Program-made: the position numbers and the translations under genes
Shown: one piece after another, positions 17,255 to 25,214 of the stretch
How the letters are laid out: each line of letters opens with the position of its first letter
Position numbering within the stretch: position 1 is the first letter of the stretch
Assembly: GCF_000424625.1 (NCBI RefSeq)
Contig: NZ_AUKG01000001.1
Span: 1,922,001-1,986,000, forward strand
Source of the DNA: Conexibacter woesei Iso977N
GTDB lineage: Bacteria; Actinomycetota; Thermoleophilia; Solirubrobacterales; Solirubrobacteraceae
Direction of reading: 5' to 3'
DNA: 64,000 bases
The notes under the pieces: generated by a model
Database searches by the model: none
What the model saw: only the letters and a program-made list of their open reading frames with translations
Told to the model about the DNA's origin: nothing

Positions 17255-18418
17255 TTGACGCGCATCGACTGGCTGATCGTCGCCTTCACGATCGTGATGG
17301 CCACCATCGGATGGCGGCAGGGGTTCGTCGCCGGCGCGTTCGCGCTGGTGGGGTTCGCCGGCGGCGCCTTCCTCGGGACCCGGATCGCCCCGGCCCTGCT
17401 GCACGACGGCTCGTCGTCGCCCTACGCGCCGCTGGCCGCGCTGGTCGGCGCGGTCGCGGGCGGCTCGCTGTTCGCCGGGATGTTCGAGTCGGTCGGCTAC
17501 GTCGTGCGGCGGATGGTCCCGGTGCCCGGGGTCCGGACGCTCGACGGCGTCTTCGGCGCGGCGCTGAGCGGCTGCATCGCGCTCGGGCTGGCGTGGCTGG
17601 CGGGCGCGGTGCTGCTCCAGACGCCGGGCCTGACCGACGTGCGCCACGACATCCAGCGCTCGCAGATCCTGCGCAGGCTCAACGCGGTGCTGCCGCCGTC
17701 CGGGCCGATCCTCAACGCGCTCGCGCGCTTCGACCCGTTCCCGGAGGTCGACGGCCCGGCCGCCGACGTCCCGGCGCCGTCACCCGCGGTCGCGCGCGAG
17801 CCGGCGGTCAAGGCCGCCGAGGCGTCGGTGGTCCGGGTGCTCGGCACCGCGTGCGGGCTGGCGATCGAGGGCTCGGGCTGGGTCGCGGCCGACGGGACCG
17901 TGGTGACCAACGCGCACGTCGTCGCGGGCGAGTCCGACACGGCCGTCCAGGAGCGCGGGGTCGGTCCGAGGCTGGACGCCACGCCGATCGCGTTCGACAA
18001 GAAGAACGACGTCGCGGTCCTGCGCGTCTCGGGCCTGTCGGGCAGCGCGACGCCGCTGACGCTCGCCGACCGGCCCGCGTCCGGGACCAGCGGCGCGATC
18101 CTCGGCTTCCCGGAGGACGGGCCGTACTCGGTCCGTGCCGCACGACTCGGTCAGACGCGCGTGGTGGTGTCCCAGGACGCCTACGGCCAGGGGCCGATCG
18201 CGCGCTCGATGACGACGTTCCGCGGCGTGGTCAGGCCCGGCAACTCCGGCGGCCCGATCGTCGGGACCGACGGCCGCGTGCTCGCGACGGTCTTCGCGCA
18301 GTCGACGAGCACCAGGCGCCACGGCGGCTTCGGCGTCCCCAACGCGCTCGTCCGGGCGGCGCTGGACAGCGCGGCGACGGCGCGCAGGCCGGTGTCGACC
18401 GGCCCCTGCGCGGAGTGA
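17255..18418 (+). CDS. MarP-like membrane serine protease (CvpA-type membrane domain plus trypsin-like domain)
   Basis: A 387-residue protein from a TTG start, chosen because MTRIDWLIVAFTIVM matches the start of mycobacterial MarP (Rv3671c). Four N-terminal membrane spans (CvpA-like, ~1-125) lead to a periplasmic chymotrypsin-like protease. The triad is complete: H221 (TNAHVV), D252 (NDVAVL) and S331 (GNSGGP). C200 and C385 sit where MarP has its active-site-stabilising disulfide. MarP protects M. tuberculosis from acid and oxidative stress by processing the peptidoglycan hydrolase RipA (established). An orthologous role here is inferred; the PBP next door fits a cell-wall context. Confidence 0.9.
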   Translation: MTRIDWLIVAFTIVMATIGWRQGFVAGAFALVGFAGGAFLGTRIAPALLHDGSSSPYAPLAALVGAVAGGSLFAGMFESVGYVVRRMVPVPGVRTLDGVFGAALSGCIALGLAWLAGAVLLQTPGLTDVRHDIQRSQILRRLNAVLPPSGPILNALARFDPFPEVDGPAADVPAPSPAVAREPAVKAAEASVVRVLGTACGLAIEGSGWVAADGTVVTNAHVVAGESDTAVQERGVGPRLDATPIAFDKKNDVAVLRVSGLSGSATPLTLADRPASGTSGAILGFPEDGPYSVRAARLGQTRVVVSQDAYGQGPIARSMTTFRGVVRPGNSGGPIVGTDGRVLATVFAQSTSTRRHGGFGVPNALVRAALDSAATARRPVSTGPCAE

Positions 18419-18442
18419 CGACTCGCTACGCTCCGCGATCAC

Positions 18443-20713
18443 ATGGGCAAGATCCTCGTCATCGCCGAGAAGCCATCCGTCGGACGGGACCTGGCGCGGA
18501 TCCTCCCAGGCCCCTTCGAGAAGAAGTCGGGCGCGGGGGAGAAGACCGAGCGCTCGCTCGAGGGCCCCGAGCACATCATCTCCTGGGCGGTCGGCCACCT
18601 CGTCCAACTCGCCGAGCCCGACGAGTACGACGACAAGTACAAGAAGTGGCGCATGGCCGACCTGCCGATCGTGCCGCCGAGGTTCAAGCTCGTGGTCCGC
18701 GACGAGCGCTCGCAGAAGCAGATGTCGGTGGTCAAGGCGCTGCTCAAGCGCGACGACGTCGACCTCGTCATCAACGCCTGCGACGCCGGCCGCGAGGGCG
18801 AGCTGATCTTCGCCTACCTGTTCGAGAAGGCCGGCGCCAGGAAGCCCGTCCAGCGCCTGTGGCTGAACTCGATGACCAACGACGCGATGCGCGAGGGGTT
18901 CGCCAACCTCCGCGACGGCTCCGAGCTCGCCAGGCTCGAGGACGCCGCCCGCTCGCGCTCGGAGGCCGACTGGATCGTCGGCATGAACGCGACGCGCGCC
19001 GCGACGATCCGGCTGCGCTCGTCGTTCGACGGCGCGGTCTCGCTCGGCCGCGTGCAGACGCCGACGCTGGCGATCCTGACCCGCCGCGAGGAGGAGATCC
19101 GGGCGTTCGTCCCGGAGCCCTACTGGCTGATCGACGCGCAGTTCAAGGCCGACGGCAACCGCCAGTACGAGGGTCGCTTCCACGCCGGCGCCCAGCCGCG
19201 GATCGCGACCGCGGCCGAGGCCGACGAGGTCGCCGCGGCCGTACGCAGCGGCGGCATGGGAACGATCACCAAGCTCGAGAAGACCAAGCGCACCGAGAGG
19301 GCGCCGTTGTTGTACGACTTGACGTCGTTGCAGCGGGAGGCCAACACGCGCTACGGCTTCAGCGCGCGGCGCACGCTGGCCGCGGCGCAGCGCTGCTACG
19401 AGGAGCACAAGGCGCTCACCTACCCGCGTACGTCGTCGCGGTACCTGACGAGCGACATGGTCCCGGAGCTCAAGGAGGTCGCCGCCCACGTCGGCGAGGC
19501 GCCGGAGTACAACAAGGCCGCGCAGTACGTGAACGGGCTGGACCTGCTGCCGCTGGGCCGCGTCGTCGACGACGAGAAGGTCGGCGACCACCACGCGATC
19601 ATCCCGACCAACGCCTCCCACAAGCTGGAGAGGATGAACGACGACGACCGTCGCATCTACGACATGGTCGCCCGTCGCTTCCTCGCCGCCTTCCACCCGG
19701 ACGCCGAGTTCGAGAACACGCGCGTCGAGACGACCGTCGCCGAGCACATCTTCCGCACGCGCGGCAAGGTCCTGGTCGTGCCGGGCTGGCGCGGCGTCTA
19801 CGGCGAGGAGGCCGACGACGGCTCCGGGCGTGACGAGGAGGACGAGGGCCGCGACCAATCGCTGCCCAAGCTCGAGAGGGGCGAGGACGTCGACACGCTC
19901 GCCGTCGAGGTGCTCGCCAAGGAGACCAAGCCGCCGCGGCGCTACTCCGACGCGTCGCTGCTGGGCGCGATGGAGACCGCGGGCAAGCTCGTCGACGACG
20001 ACGAGCTGCGCGAGGTCATGAAGGAGTCCGGGATCGGCACGCCGGCCACGCGCGCGGCGATCATCGAGCGCCTGATCGACGTCGGCTACGTCGAGCGCGA
20101 CGCGCGCTCGCTGGTCCCGACCGAGAAGGGCATGAACGTCATCCGCCTGCTCGGCGACCACCCGCTGACCTCGCCGTCGCTGACCGGCGACTGGGAGAAG
20201 CGCCTGGCCGAGATCGAGGCCGGCGGCGTCGAGCGCAGGGTGTTCATGGCCGACATCGCGAGGTTCGCGGAGTTCACGATCGGCGACCTCGACGCCAAGC
20301 TCAGGGACGTGCGGATCCCGCGCGCCAACCTCGGCCCGTGCCCGATCTGCGGCCGCGACATCGTCGAGAACCGCAAGGGCTACTCCTGCTGGGGCCGCGA
20401 GGATCCGGGCTGCGGCTTCGTGATCTGGAAGGCCAAGGCGGGCAAGAACCTGCCGCCGGCGATCGCCAAGGAGCTGATCGCGCGCGGGAAGACCGAGAAG
20501 CCGGTGACCGGCTTCAAGGGCCGCTCGGGCCGCTCGTTCCGCGCGCGCCTGGCCCTCGTCCAGAACGAGGAGGGCCGGATGCGCGTCGAGTTCGACGAGG
20601 CGTGGGCGAAGGAGGGCTTCAGGGAGGCCCAGACCGACGACATGGAAGCGGGCGCCACCAAGGACGCCGCGGCTGCCGACGCGGCGGCGAGCGGTGCGAC
20701 GGCTGCGGCCTAG
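18443..20713 (+). CDS. topB: DNA topoisomerase III (type IA)
   Basis: A 756-residue type IA topoisomerase. The TOPRIM domain carries E9 (IAEKPSVG) and the DAGREGE motif (D114, E118, E120). The nucleophile is Y327 in TYPRTSSRYL. HHAIIPT and GIGTPATRAAIIERL also match TopB. The C-terminus adds a CPICG...C...C zinc-finger-like module (~640-670) and an Ala-rich tail. Type IA enzymes pass single strands and decatenate replication or recombination intermediates. It is additional to the essential TopA (not in the window). The last 20 bases overlap the next gene. Confidence 0.94.
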   Translation: MGKILVIAEKPSVGRDLARILPGPFEKKSGAGEKTERSLEGPEHIISWAVGHLVQLAEPDEYDDKYKKWRMADLPIVPPRFKLVVRDERSQKQMSVVKALLKRDDVDLVINACDAGREGELIFAYLFEKAGARKPVQRLWLNSMTNDAMREGFANLRDGSELARLEDAARSRSEADWIVGMNATRAATIRLRSSFDGAVSLGRVQTPTLAILTRREEEIRAFVPEPYWLIDAQFKADGNRQYEGRFHAGAQPRIATAAEADEVAAAVRSGGMGTITKLEKTKRTERAPLLYDLTSLQREANTRYGFSARRTLAAAQRCYEEHKALTYPRTSSRYLTSDMVPELKEVAAHVGEAPEYNKAAQYVNGLDLLPLGRVVDDEKVGDHHAIIPTNASHKLERMNDDDRRIYDMVARRFLAAFHPDAEFENTRVETTVAEHIFRTRGKVLVVPGWRGVYGEEADDGSGRDEEDEGRDQSLPKLERGEDVDTLAVEVLAKETKPPRRYSDASLLGAMETAGKLVDDDELREVMKESGIGTPATRAAIIERLIDVGYVERDARSLVPTEKGMNVIRLLGDHPLTSPSLTGDWEKRLAEIEAGGVERRVFMADIARFAEFTIGDLDAKLRDVRIPRANLGPCPICGRDIVENRKGYSCWGREDPGCGFVIWKAKAGKNLPPAIAKELIARGKTEKPVTGFKGRSGRSFRARLALVQNEEGRMRVEFDEAWAKEGFREAQTDDMEAGATKDAAAADAAASGATAAA

Positions 20714-21509
20714 CGTTGTCGTAGTTCTTGCGGTGGCGCTGCTGGCGGCGGCGCCGGCCGCCGCGCACGCGGCGGCCGCGGGGTCGGTCACGCACGCCGC
20801 GGGCGCGGTCAGCGCGACGGTGGCGTGGGACGCGACGGCGGACGCCGGCGACCTCGGGATCGCCAACCCGCAGCTGTGGGTCGTGCGCGGCGGGGTCCGC
20901 TACGACCTGACGATCGCCGACATCTGCGAGGAGGGCTGCGTGCTGAGCGCGGACTCCAGGGCGTTCCCGTCGATCCTGAAGGTGGCCGACCTCGACGGCG
21001 ACGGCGAGCCGGAGGTCCTGGTCGACACGTTCTCGGGCGGCGCGCACTGCTGCCTGACCACGCGCGTCGAGGTCTGGGACGGCACCGGCTACCGGTCGCA
21101 CGACGTCCAGTGGGGCGACGTCGAGTACACGCTGAAGGACGCCGACGGCAACGGGACCCAGGAGCTGGTCGGGTCCGACCCGCGGTTCGCCTACGCGTTC
21201 AGCTCCTACGCCGACTCCGGCTTCCCGGTGTTGGTGTACAACCTGGTCGGCGGCCGGCCGGTCGACACCACCAAGAAGTACCCCAAGCTGATCGAGCACG
21301 ACGCCTTCCACTGGCGCGGCGACGTGCGCGCGGCGAGGAGGGGCGCGGACGTCCGCGGCATCCTCGCCGCCTACGCGGCCGACGAGTACCGGCTCGGCCG
21401 GGGCAGGAACGCGACCGCCGAGATCGCCCACCAGCGCAGGCTGGGTCACATCTCGAAGGCGTTCGGGCCGTTCCTGCTGAAGCGGCTCAGGGCCTGGCAG
21501 TACCGCTGA
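20694..21509 (+). CDS. Secreted protein with a DxDxDG calcium-type motif
   Basis: A 271-residue exported protein starting at a GTG inside the 3' end of topB. The signal peptide ends around AHAAAAG. The mature part has ADLDGDGEPEVLVD and DADGNGTQELVGSD, Asp-rich loops typical of FG-GAP/VCBS-type calcium sites, and a HCC pair near residue 121 that may form a disulfide. The C-terminal ~70 residues are helical and basic (RRLGHISKAFGPFLLKRLR). No enzymatic motif is visible. It is probably an extracellular or wall-associated protein of unknown role. Confidence 0.78.
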   Translation: MRRLRPSVVVVLAVALLAAAPAAAHAAAAGSVTHAAGAVSATVAWDATADAGDLGIANPQLWVVRGGVRYDLTIADICEEGCVLSADSRAFPSILKVADLDGDGEPEVLVDTFSGGAHCCLTTRVEVWDGTGYRSHDVQWGDVEYTLKDADGNGTQELVGSDPRFAYAFSSYADSGFPVLVYNLVGGRPVDTTKKYPKLIEHDAFHWRGDVRAARRGADVRGILAAYAADEYRLGRGRNATAEIAHQRRLGHISKAFGPFLLKRLRAWQYR

Positions 21510-21870
21510 GTGAGCGGCGCGGCGCCGGCCGGCCTCGGCATCGAAGCGCCGGCCGTGACCGAGCCCGACGGGACGATCGAGAGCGAGGGCGACGGCGCTC
21601 CGCTACGTCTACGCGACGCCGGTGTCATGCAGGCTGCAGGCGTACGTCGGCTCGGCCAGCACGGGGGTCGCCAAGGTCGTGCTGCGGTTCGCCGACGGGT
21701 CGACGAAGCGGCTCCCGCTGCGCAGGGCGCCCAGGGCCTGGCACTACGCGGGCCACATGATCGGCGGGTTCGTCCACACCACTTCCCGGGCCATCGGGGT
21801 CCGCGCCTACGACGCGCACGGCCGCGTCGTCAAGGGCGCCCAGTGGCAGCCGGATCCGACCTGCCCCTGA
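21510..21870 (+). pseudogene. Small secreted-type protein gene broken by an apparent frameshift
   Basis: A GTG directly after the previous TGA opens one frame (MSGAAPAGLGIEAPAVTEPDG...). The convincing protein sequence lies in another frame from about 21600: ALRYVYATPVSCRLQAYVG, then a beta-rich stretch with VVLRFADGSTKRLPL and ending WQPDPTCP at 21870. That frame has a stop at 21556-21558 and its only internal starts (such as GTG 21622) would cut into a strand. A single indel near 21560-21600 would join the two. It is either a decayed gene or a sequencing error. The intact form might be an extracellular domain tied to the 20694 protein. Confidence 0.45.
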
Positions 21871-21914
21871 GGCACGGTCGCATACGCTTTCGCCGGTCAG
21901 GGCGCTGACTGACA

Positions 21915-24900
21915 ATGGGCTCAGGCTCAGCACATGTCCAATTGCCGCAAGGGCTCCGCACGGTCAAAGTGCCGTCCGTGCACGAACCGGTGGCAGGGAT
22001 CGTCCGCGCGTCTCGGCGTGCGGTTGGAGCGATGGGGGCGGCGTTCGCGCTGCTCGCGCTCGGCGCGGGCGCGGCGAGCGCCGACCCGGCGTGCACCGTC
22101 TCGTGGACCGGCAGCGGGGGCGACGCGCAGTGGACGACGGCGGCCAACTGGTCGACCGGCAGGGTCCCGGCGAGCGCCGACCACGCGTGCATCGCGGGCT
22201 GGGGGACGATCACGGTCTCCGGCGCCGCGGCGGCCGGCTCGGTCACCGCGGGCGCGGCGACGCTGGCGCTGACCGGCGGCGCGACGCTGACCGTCTCCGA
22301 CCCGGTCAACGGCTCGCTGGTCGCGGGCCTCAGGCTCGACGGCGGCACGCTGACCGGCGCGGGCGCGCTGCACGTCGGCTCCGCGCTGACCTGGAACGCC
22401 GGGACGCTCTCGGGCTCCGGCGCGCTGGTGGTCGACGCGGGGGCGACCGGGACGATCGCGCCCGGCGCGGGCGCCGCGGTCACGCTCGACCAGCGCACGC
22501 TCGCCAACCACGGCACGCTGACGCTCGCCTCCGGCACGTTGTTGATGAACAACGCCGCGACGCTGAGCAACGACGACATCTTGGCCATCGACTCCGAGGC
22601 GACCGACTACGGCGCCGCGGTCACCGGCGACGGCACGATCTCCGCGACCGCCGCGGGGACGATCCAGAAGGACAGCGGGACCGGCACGACCGCGCTCGCC
22701 ACGGGGCTCGACGTCTCCGGCCTGCTCTCGGCGGCGACCGGCGCGCTGCAGCTCAACGCGGCGCCCGCCGGGCGCACGGCGGCGGTGCGCGACGGCGCGA
22801 CGCTCGACGGCGTCGTCAAGCTCGCGGGCACGACCGCCACGATCGGCGACGTCGACGCCGGGACCGCGGACCTGCGCGTGTCCGGCGGCACCGTGTCGGT
22901 CGACGACGGCACGACGCTCGGCGCGCGGCTGCTCACGGTCTCCGGCGGCACGCTGGGCGGCGCGGGCGACGTCCGGATCTCCAGGATGCTGACGTGGACC
23001 GGCGGCACGCTGTCGGGCTCCGGCACGACCGCGATCTTCGCCGGCGCCGCAGGCTATGTCGCGCCCGGCGCGGGCCAGTCGGTCACGCTCGACGGCCGCA
23101 CGATCGACAACCAGGGCGCGCTGACGCTCGTCAACGGCGCGCTGAGGGGCGCCAACGGCGGGATGATCGCCAACGGCAGCACGTTGTACGCCAACTCCGA
23201 GGACGCGAGCGCGTTCGGCGGCAGCGGCGTCCTGGCCAACACCGGGACGGTCGTCAAGAACGCCGGCAGCGCGACGACCGCGATCGGCTGGACGGTCACC
23301 AACACCGGGACGCTCGACGCGGGCAACGGCACGCTGCGCCTGTCGGGCACGACCGCGCTGAGCTCCGGCACCCAGCTCTACGGCACGATCGCGCTGGCCG
23401 GCCCGGCCACGGCGAGCGGGACGATCAGCTCCTCGTCGGCCGCCCTCGGGCTGCCCTCCGGCGGCTCGCTGGCGGCGGGCACGGCGCTGACGGTCTTCTC
23501 GCTGAACCAGTCCGGCGGCGCGATCACCGGCACCGGCACCATCACCATCAACAGGACGCTGACCTGGACCGCCGGGTCGACGACCGGCTCCGGGACCGTC
23601 CTGCTGCCCGCGGCCGCGACGGGGCTGATCGCCCCCGCGCTGACCACGCGCCTGTCCACGCGGACGCTGGAGAACCACGGGACGCTGACGTTCAACGGCG
23701 ACCCGCTGCACCTCACCGCGAAGGCGACGATCGACAACGAGGGCACGGTCCTGCTCGCCCACGACGGCGTGGCGGTCGACAGCTCCTCCACGTCCAGGTT
23801 CATCAACAACGGCACGGTGCGCAAGACCGGCGGCGCCGACGCCACGGGGCTCGCGATCGCGTTCGACAACGAGGGCACGGTCGACGGCGGCAGCGGCAAC
23901 GGCATCGCGCTCACCGGCGGCGGCACGCCCAACGAGGCGGGCGCGTGGGCCGGGAACGTCGCGCTGACCGGCGGCGCGTTCACGCTCGGCGCCCGGGTCG
24001 CGGCGACCGGACGCCTGACCGTCGGGGGCGCGAGCGTCTCGGTGGGCAGCATCGAGCTGAGCTCCGGCACGCTCGCGCTGGCCTCCGGCACGCTGACGCT
24101 CGCCGACCCGGACGCGACCACGCACGTCGGCGGCTTCGCCCAGTCCGGCGGCACGCTCGCGGGCCCGGGCTCTCTGCAGGTGATCGGCGCGCTGACGTGG
24201 TCCGGCGGCACGCAGAGCGGCGCGGGCACGACCGAGCTGGCGGGCGGCGCGACGTCGCGGATCGACGGCGCGGGACCCGTCACGCTCAGCGCGCGCACGC
24301 TGCGCAACGAGGGCGCGCTGAGCTGGAACGCCGGCGCGGTCGCGGTGCAGGACGGCGCGGCGCTCGTCAACGACGGGACGCTGGCGCTCAACGCCGAGGG
24401 CGCGGCGCTGACCTGTGGGCCGCGGTCGCTGATCGTCAACGCCGGCACGCTCGGCAAGGACACCGGGACCGGGACGACCACGACCGCGTGCGCGATCGAC
24501 AACGGCGGCTCGATCGCGCCGGCGAGCGGGACGCTCACGCTGCCCGGCGCCGTCAACGGCGCGGCGGGGACCGTCGCGACCGCGTCGGCGACCGTCGACT
24601 GCTCGACGACCGCGAGCGCGGCGCCGAGCAACATCGATGACCTGGTCCGCGCGCTGATCGCCGACCCGGGCGACGCGACCGCCGACGCCGCGGTGTGGGC
24701 GAGCGACCGCGTGTCCTACGGCGACCCGACCACGGTCGTGATCGGCGACAGCGACGCGCGCGCCACCGCCTACGCGACCGCGCACGGCTACTCGGCGTTC
24801 GCCTCGACGCAGACCGACCCGGCCGCGTGGCTGGCCGAGCAGGCCGCGTTCCTGCGCGGCGCGATGGCCGACGGCGCGACGATCGTCGACCTCGGCCCGC

Positions 24901-25133
24901 ACGACACGTCCTCCACTGCGGTCCTCCGCCCCTGGAAGACGCTCGCCGCGCGCCTGCTGCTGACCGCCCGCGCCTACCCGGTCCAGAGCGCCGACGCGCC
25001 CTACGACCCCGCCACCTGCGAGACGCCGACGACGCCGGCGGACCCGCCGCCGGTCGTCACCGACCCCGGCCACCACCATCACCACCACGGCAGCACGAGG
25101 GCCCGCGTGGCGCTCGCCTCGCGCCGCGGCTGA
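21915..25133 (+). CDS. Large secreted beta-solenoid-like repeat protein with a natural His6 run
   Basis: A ~1072-residue exported protein, low in lysine and rich in Gly, Thr, Ala and Ser. The signal region is RASRRAVGAMGAAFALL...AASADP; an in-frame GTG at 21990 would give a tidier signal peptide than the ATG at 21915. Residues ~60-890 consist of degenerate repeats of the pattern GGTLTGAGxLxVxxALTWxxGTLSGSG, about five major cycles, as in beta-helix adhesins and autotransporter passengers. The last ~180 residues are non-repetitive, then Pro-rich, ending with six consecutive histidines about 20 residues from the C-terminus and a basic RGSTRAR-type tail. No sortase motif is present. Probably an adhesin or wall-surface protein. 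Confidence 0.82.
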   Translation: MGSGSAHVQLPQGLRTVKVPSVHEPVAGIVRASRRAVGAMGAAFALLALGAGAASADPACTVSWTGSGGDAQWTTAANWSTGRVPASADHACIAGWGTITVSGAAAAGSVTAGAATLALTGGATLTVSDPVNGSLVAGLRLDGGTLTGAGALHVGSALTWNAGTLSGSGALVVDAGATGTIAPGAGAAVTLDQRTLANHGTLTLASGTLLMNNAATLSNDDILAIDSEATDYGAAVTGDGTISATAAGTIQKDSGTGTTALATGLDVSGLLSAATGALQLNAAPAGRTAAVRDGATLDGVVKLAGTTATIGDVDAGTADLRVSGGTVSVDDGTTLGARLLTVSGGTLGGAGDVRISRMLTWTGGTLSGSGTTAIFAGAAGYVAPGAGQSVTLDGRTIDNQGALTLVNGALRGANGGMIANGSTLYANSEDASAFGGSGVLANTGTVVKNAGSATTAIGWTVTNTGTLDAGNGTLRLSGTTALSSGTQLYGTIALAGPATASGTISSSSAALGLPSGGSLAAGTALTVFSLNQSGGAITGTGTITINRTLTWTAGSTTGSGTVLLPAAATGLIAPALTTRLSTRTLENHGTLTFNGDPLHLTAKATIDNEGTVLLAHDGVAVDSSSTSRFINNGTVRKTGGADATGLAIAFDNEGTVDGGSGNGIALTGGGTPNEAGAWAGNVALTGGAFTLGARVAATGRLTVGGASVSVGSIELSSGTLALASGTLTLADPDATTHVGGFAQSGGTLAGPGSLQVIGALTWSGGTQSGAGTTELAGGATSRIDGAGPVTLSARTLRNEGALSWNAGAVAVQDGAALVNDGTLALNAEGAALTCGPRSLIVNAGTLGKDTGTGTTTTACAIDNGGSIAPASGTLTLPGAVNGAAGTVATASATVDCSTTASAAPSNIDDLVRALIADPGDATADAAVWASDRVSYGDPTTVVIGDSDARATAYATAHGYSAFASTQTDPAAWLAEQAAFLRGAMADGATIVDLGPHDTSSTAVLRPWKTLAARLLLTARAYPVQSADAPYDPATCETPTTPADPPPVVTDPGHHHHHHGSTRARVALASRRG

Positions 25134-25214
25134 GCCGCCGCCGGCCGGCGCCCCGTCAGCGCGCGCACGGCGTGCGGCGATGCGTCGGGTGCGGGTGCCA
25201 CCCTGTCGGACCCG

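Noticed and set aside
17780-20866. A 1028-codon minus-strand frame opposite the protease and topB
   Set aside because: It is an antisense shadow; both plus-strand genes have full catalytic motifs.
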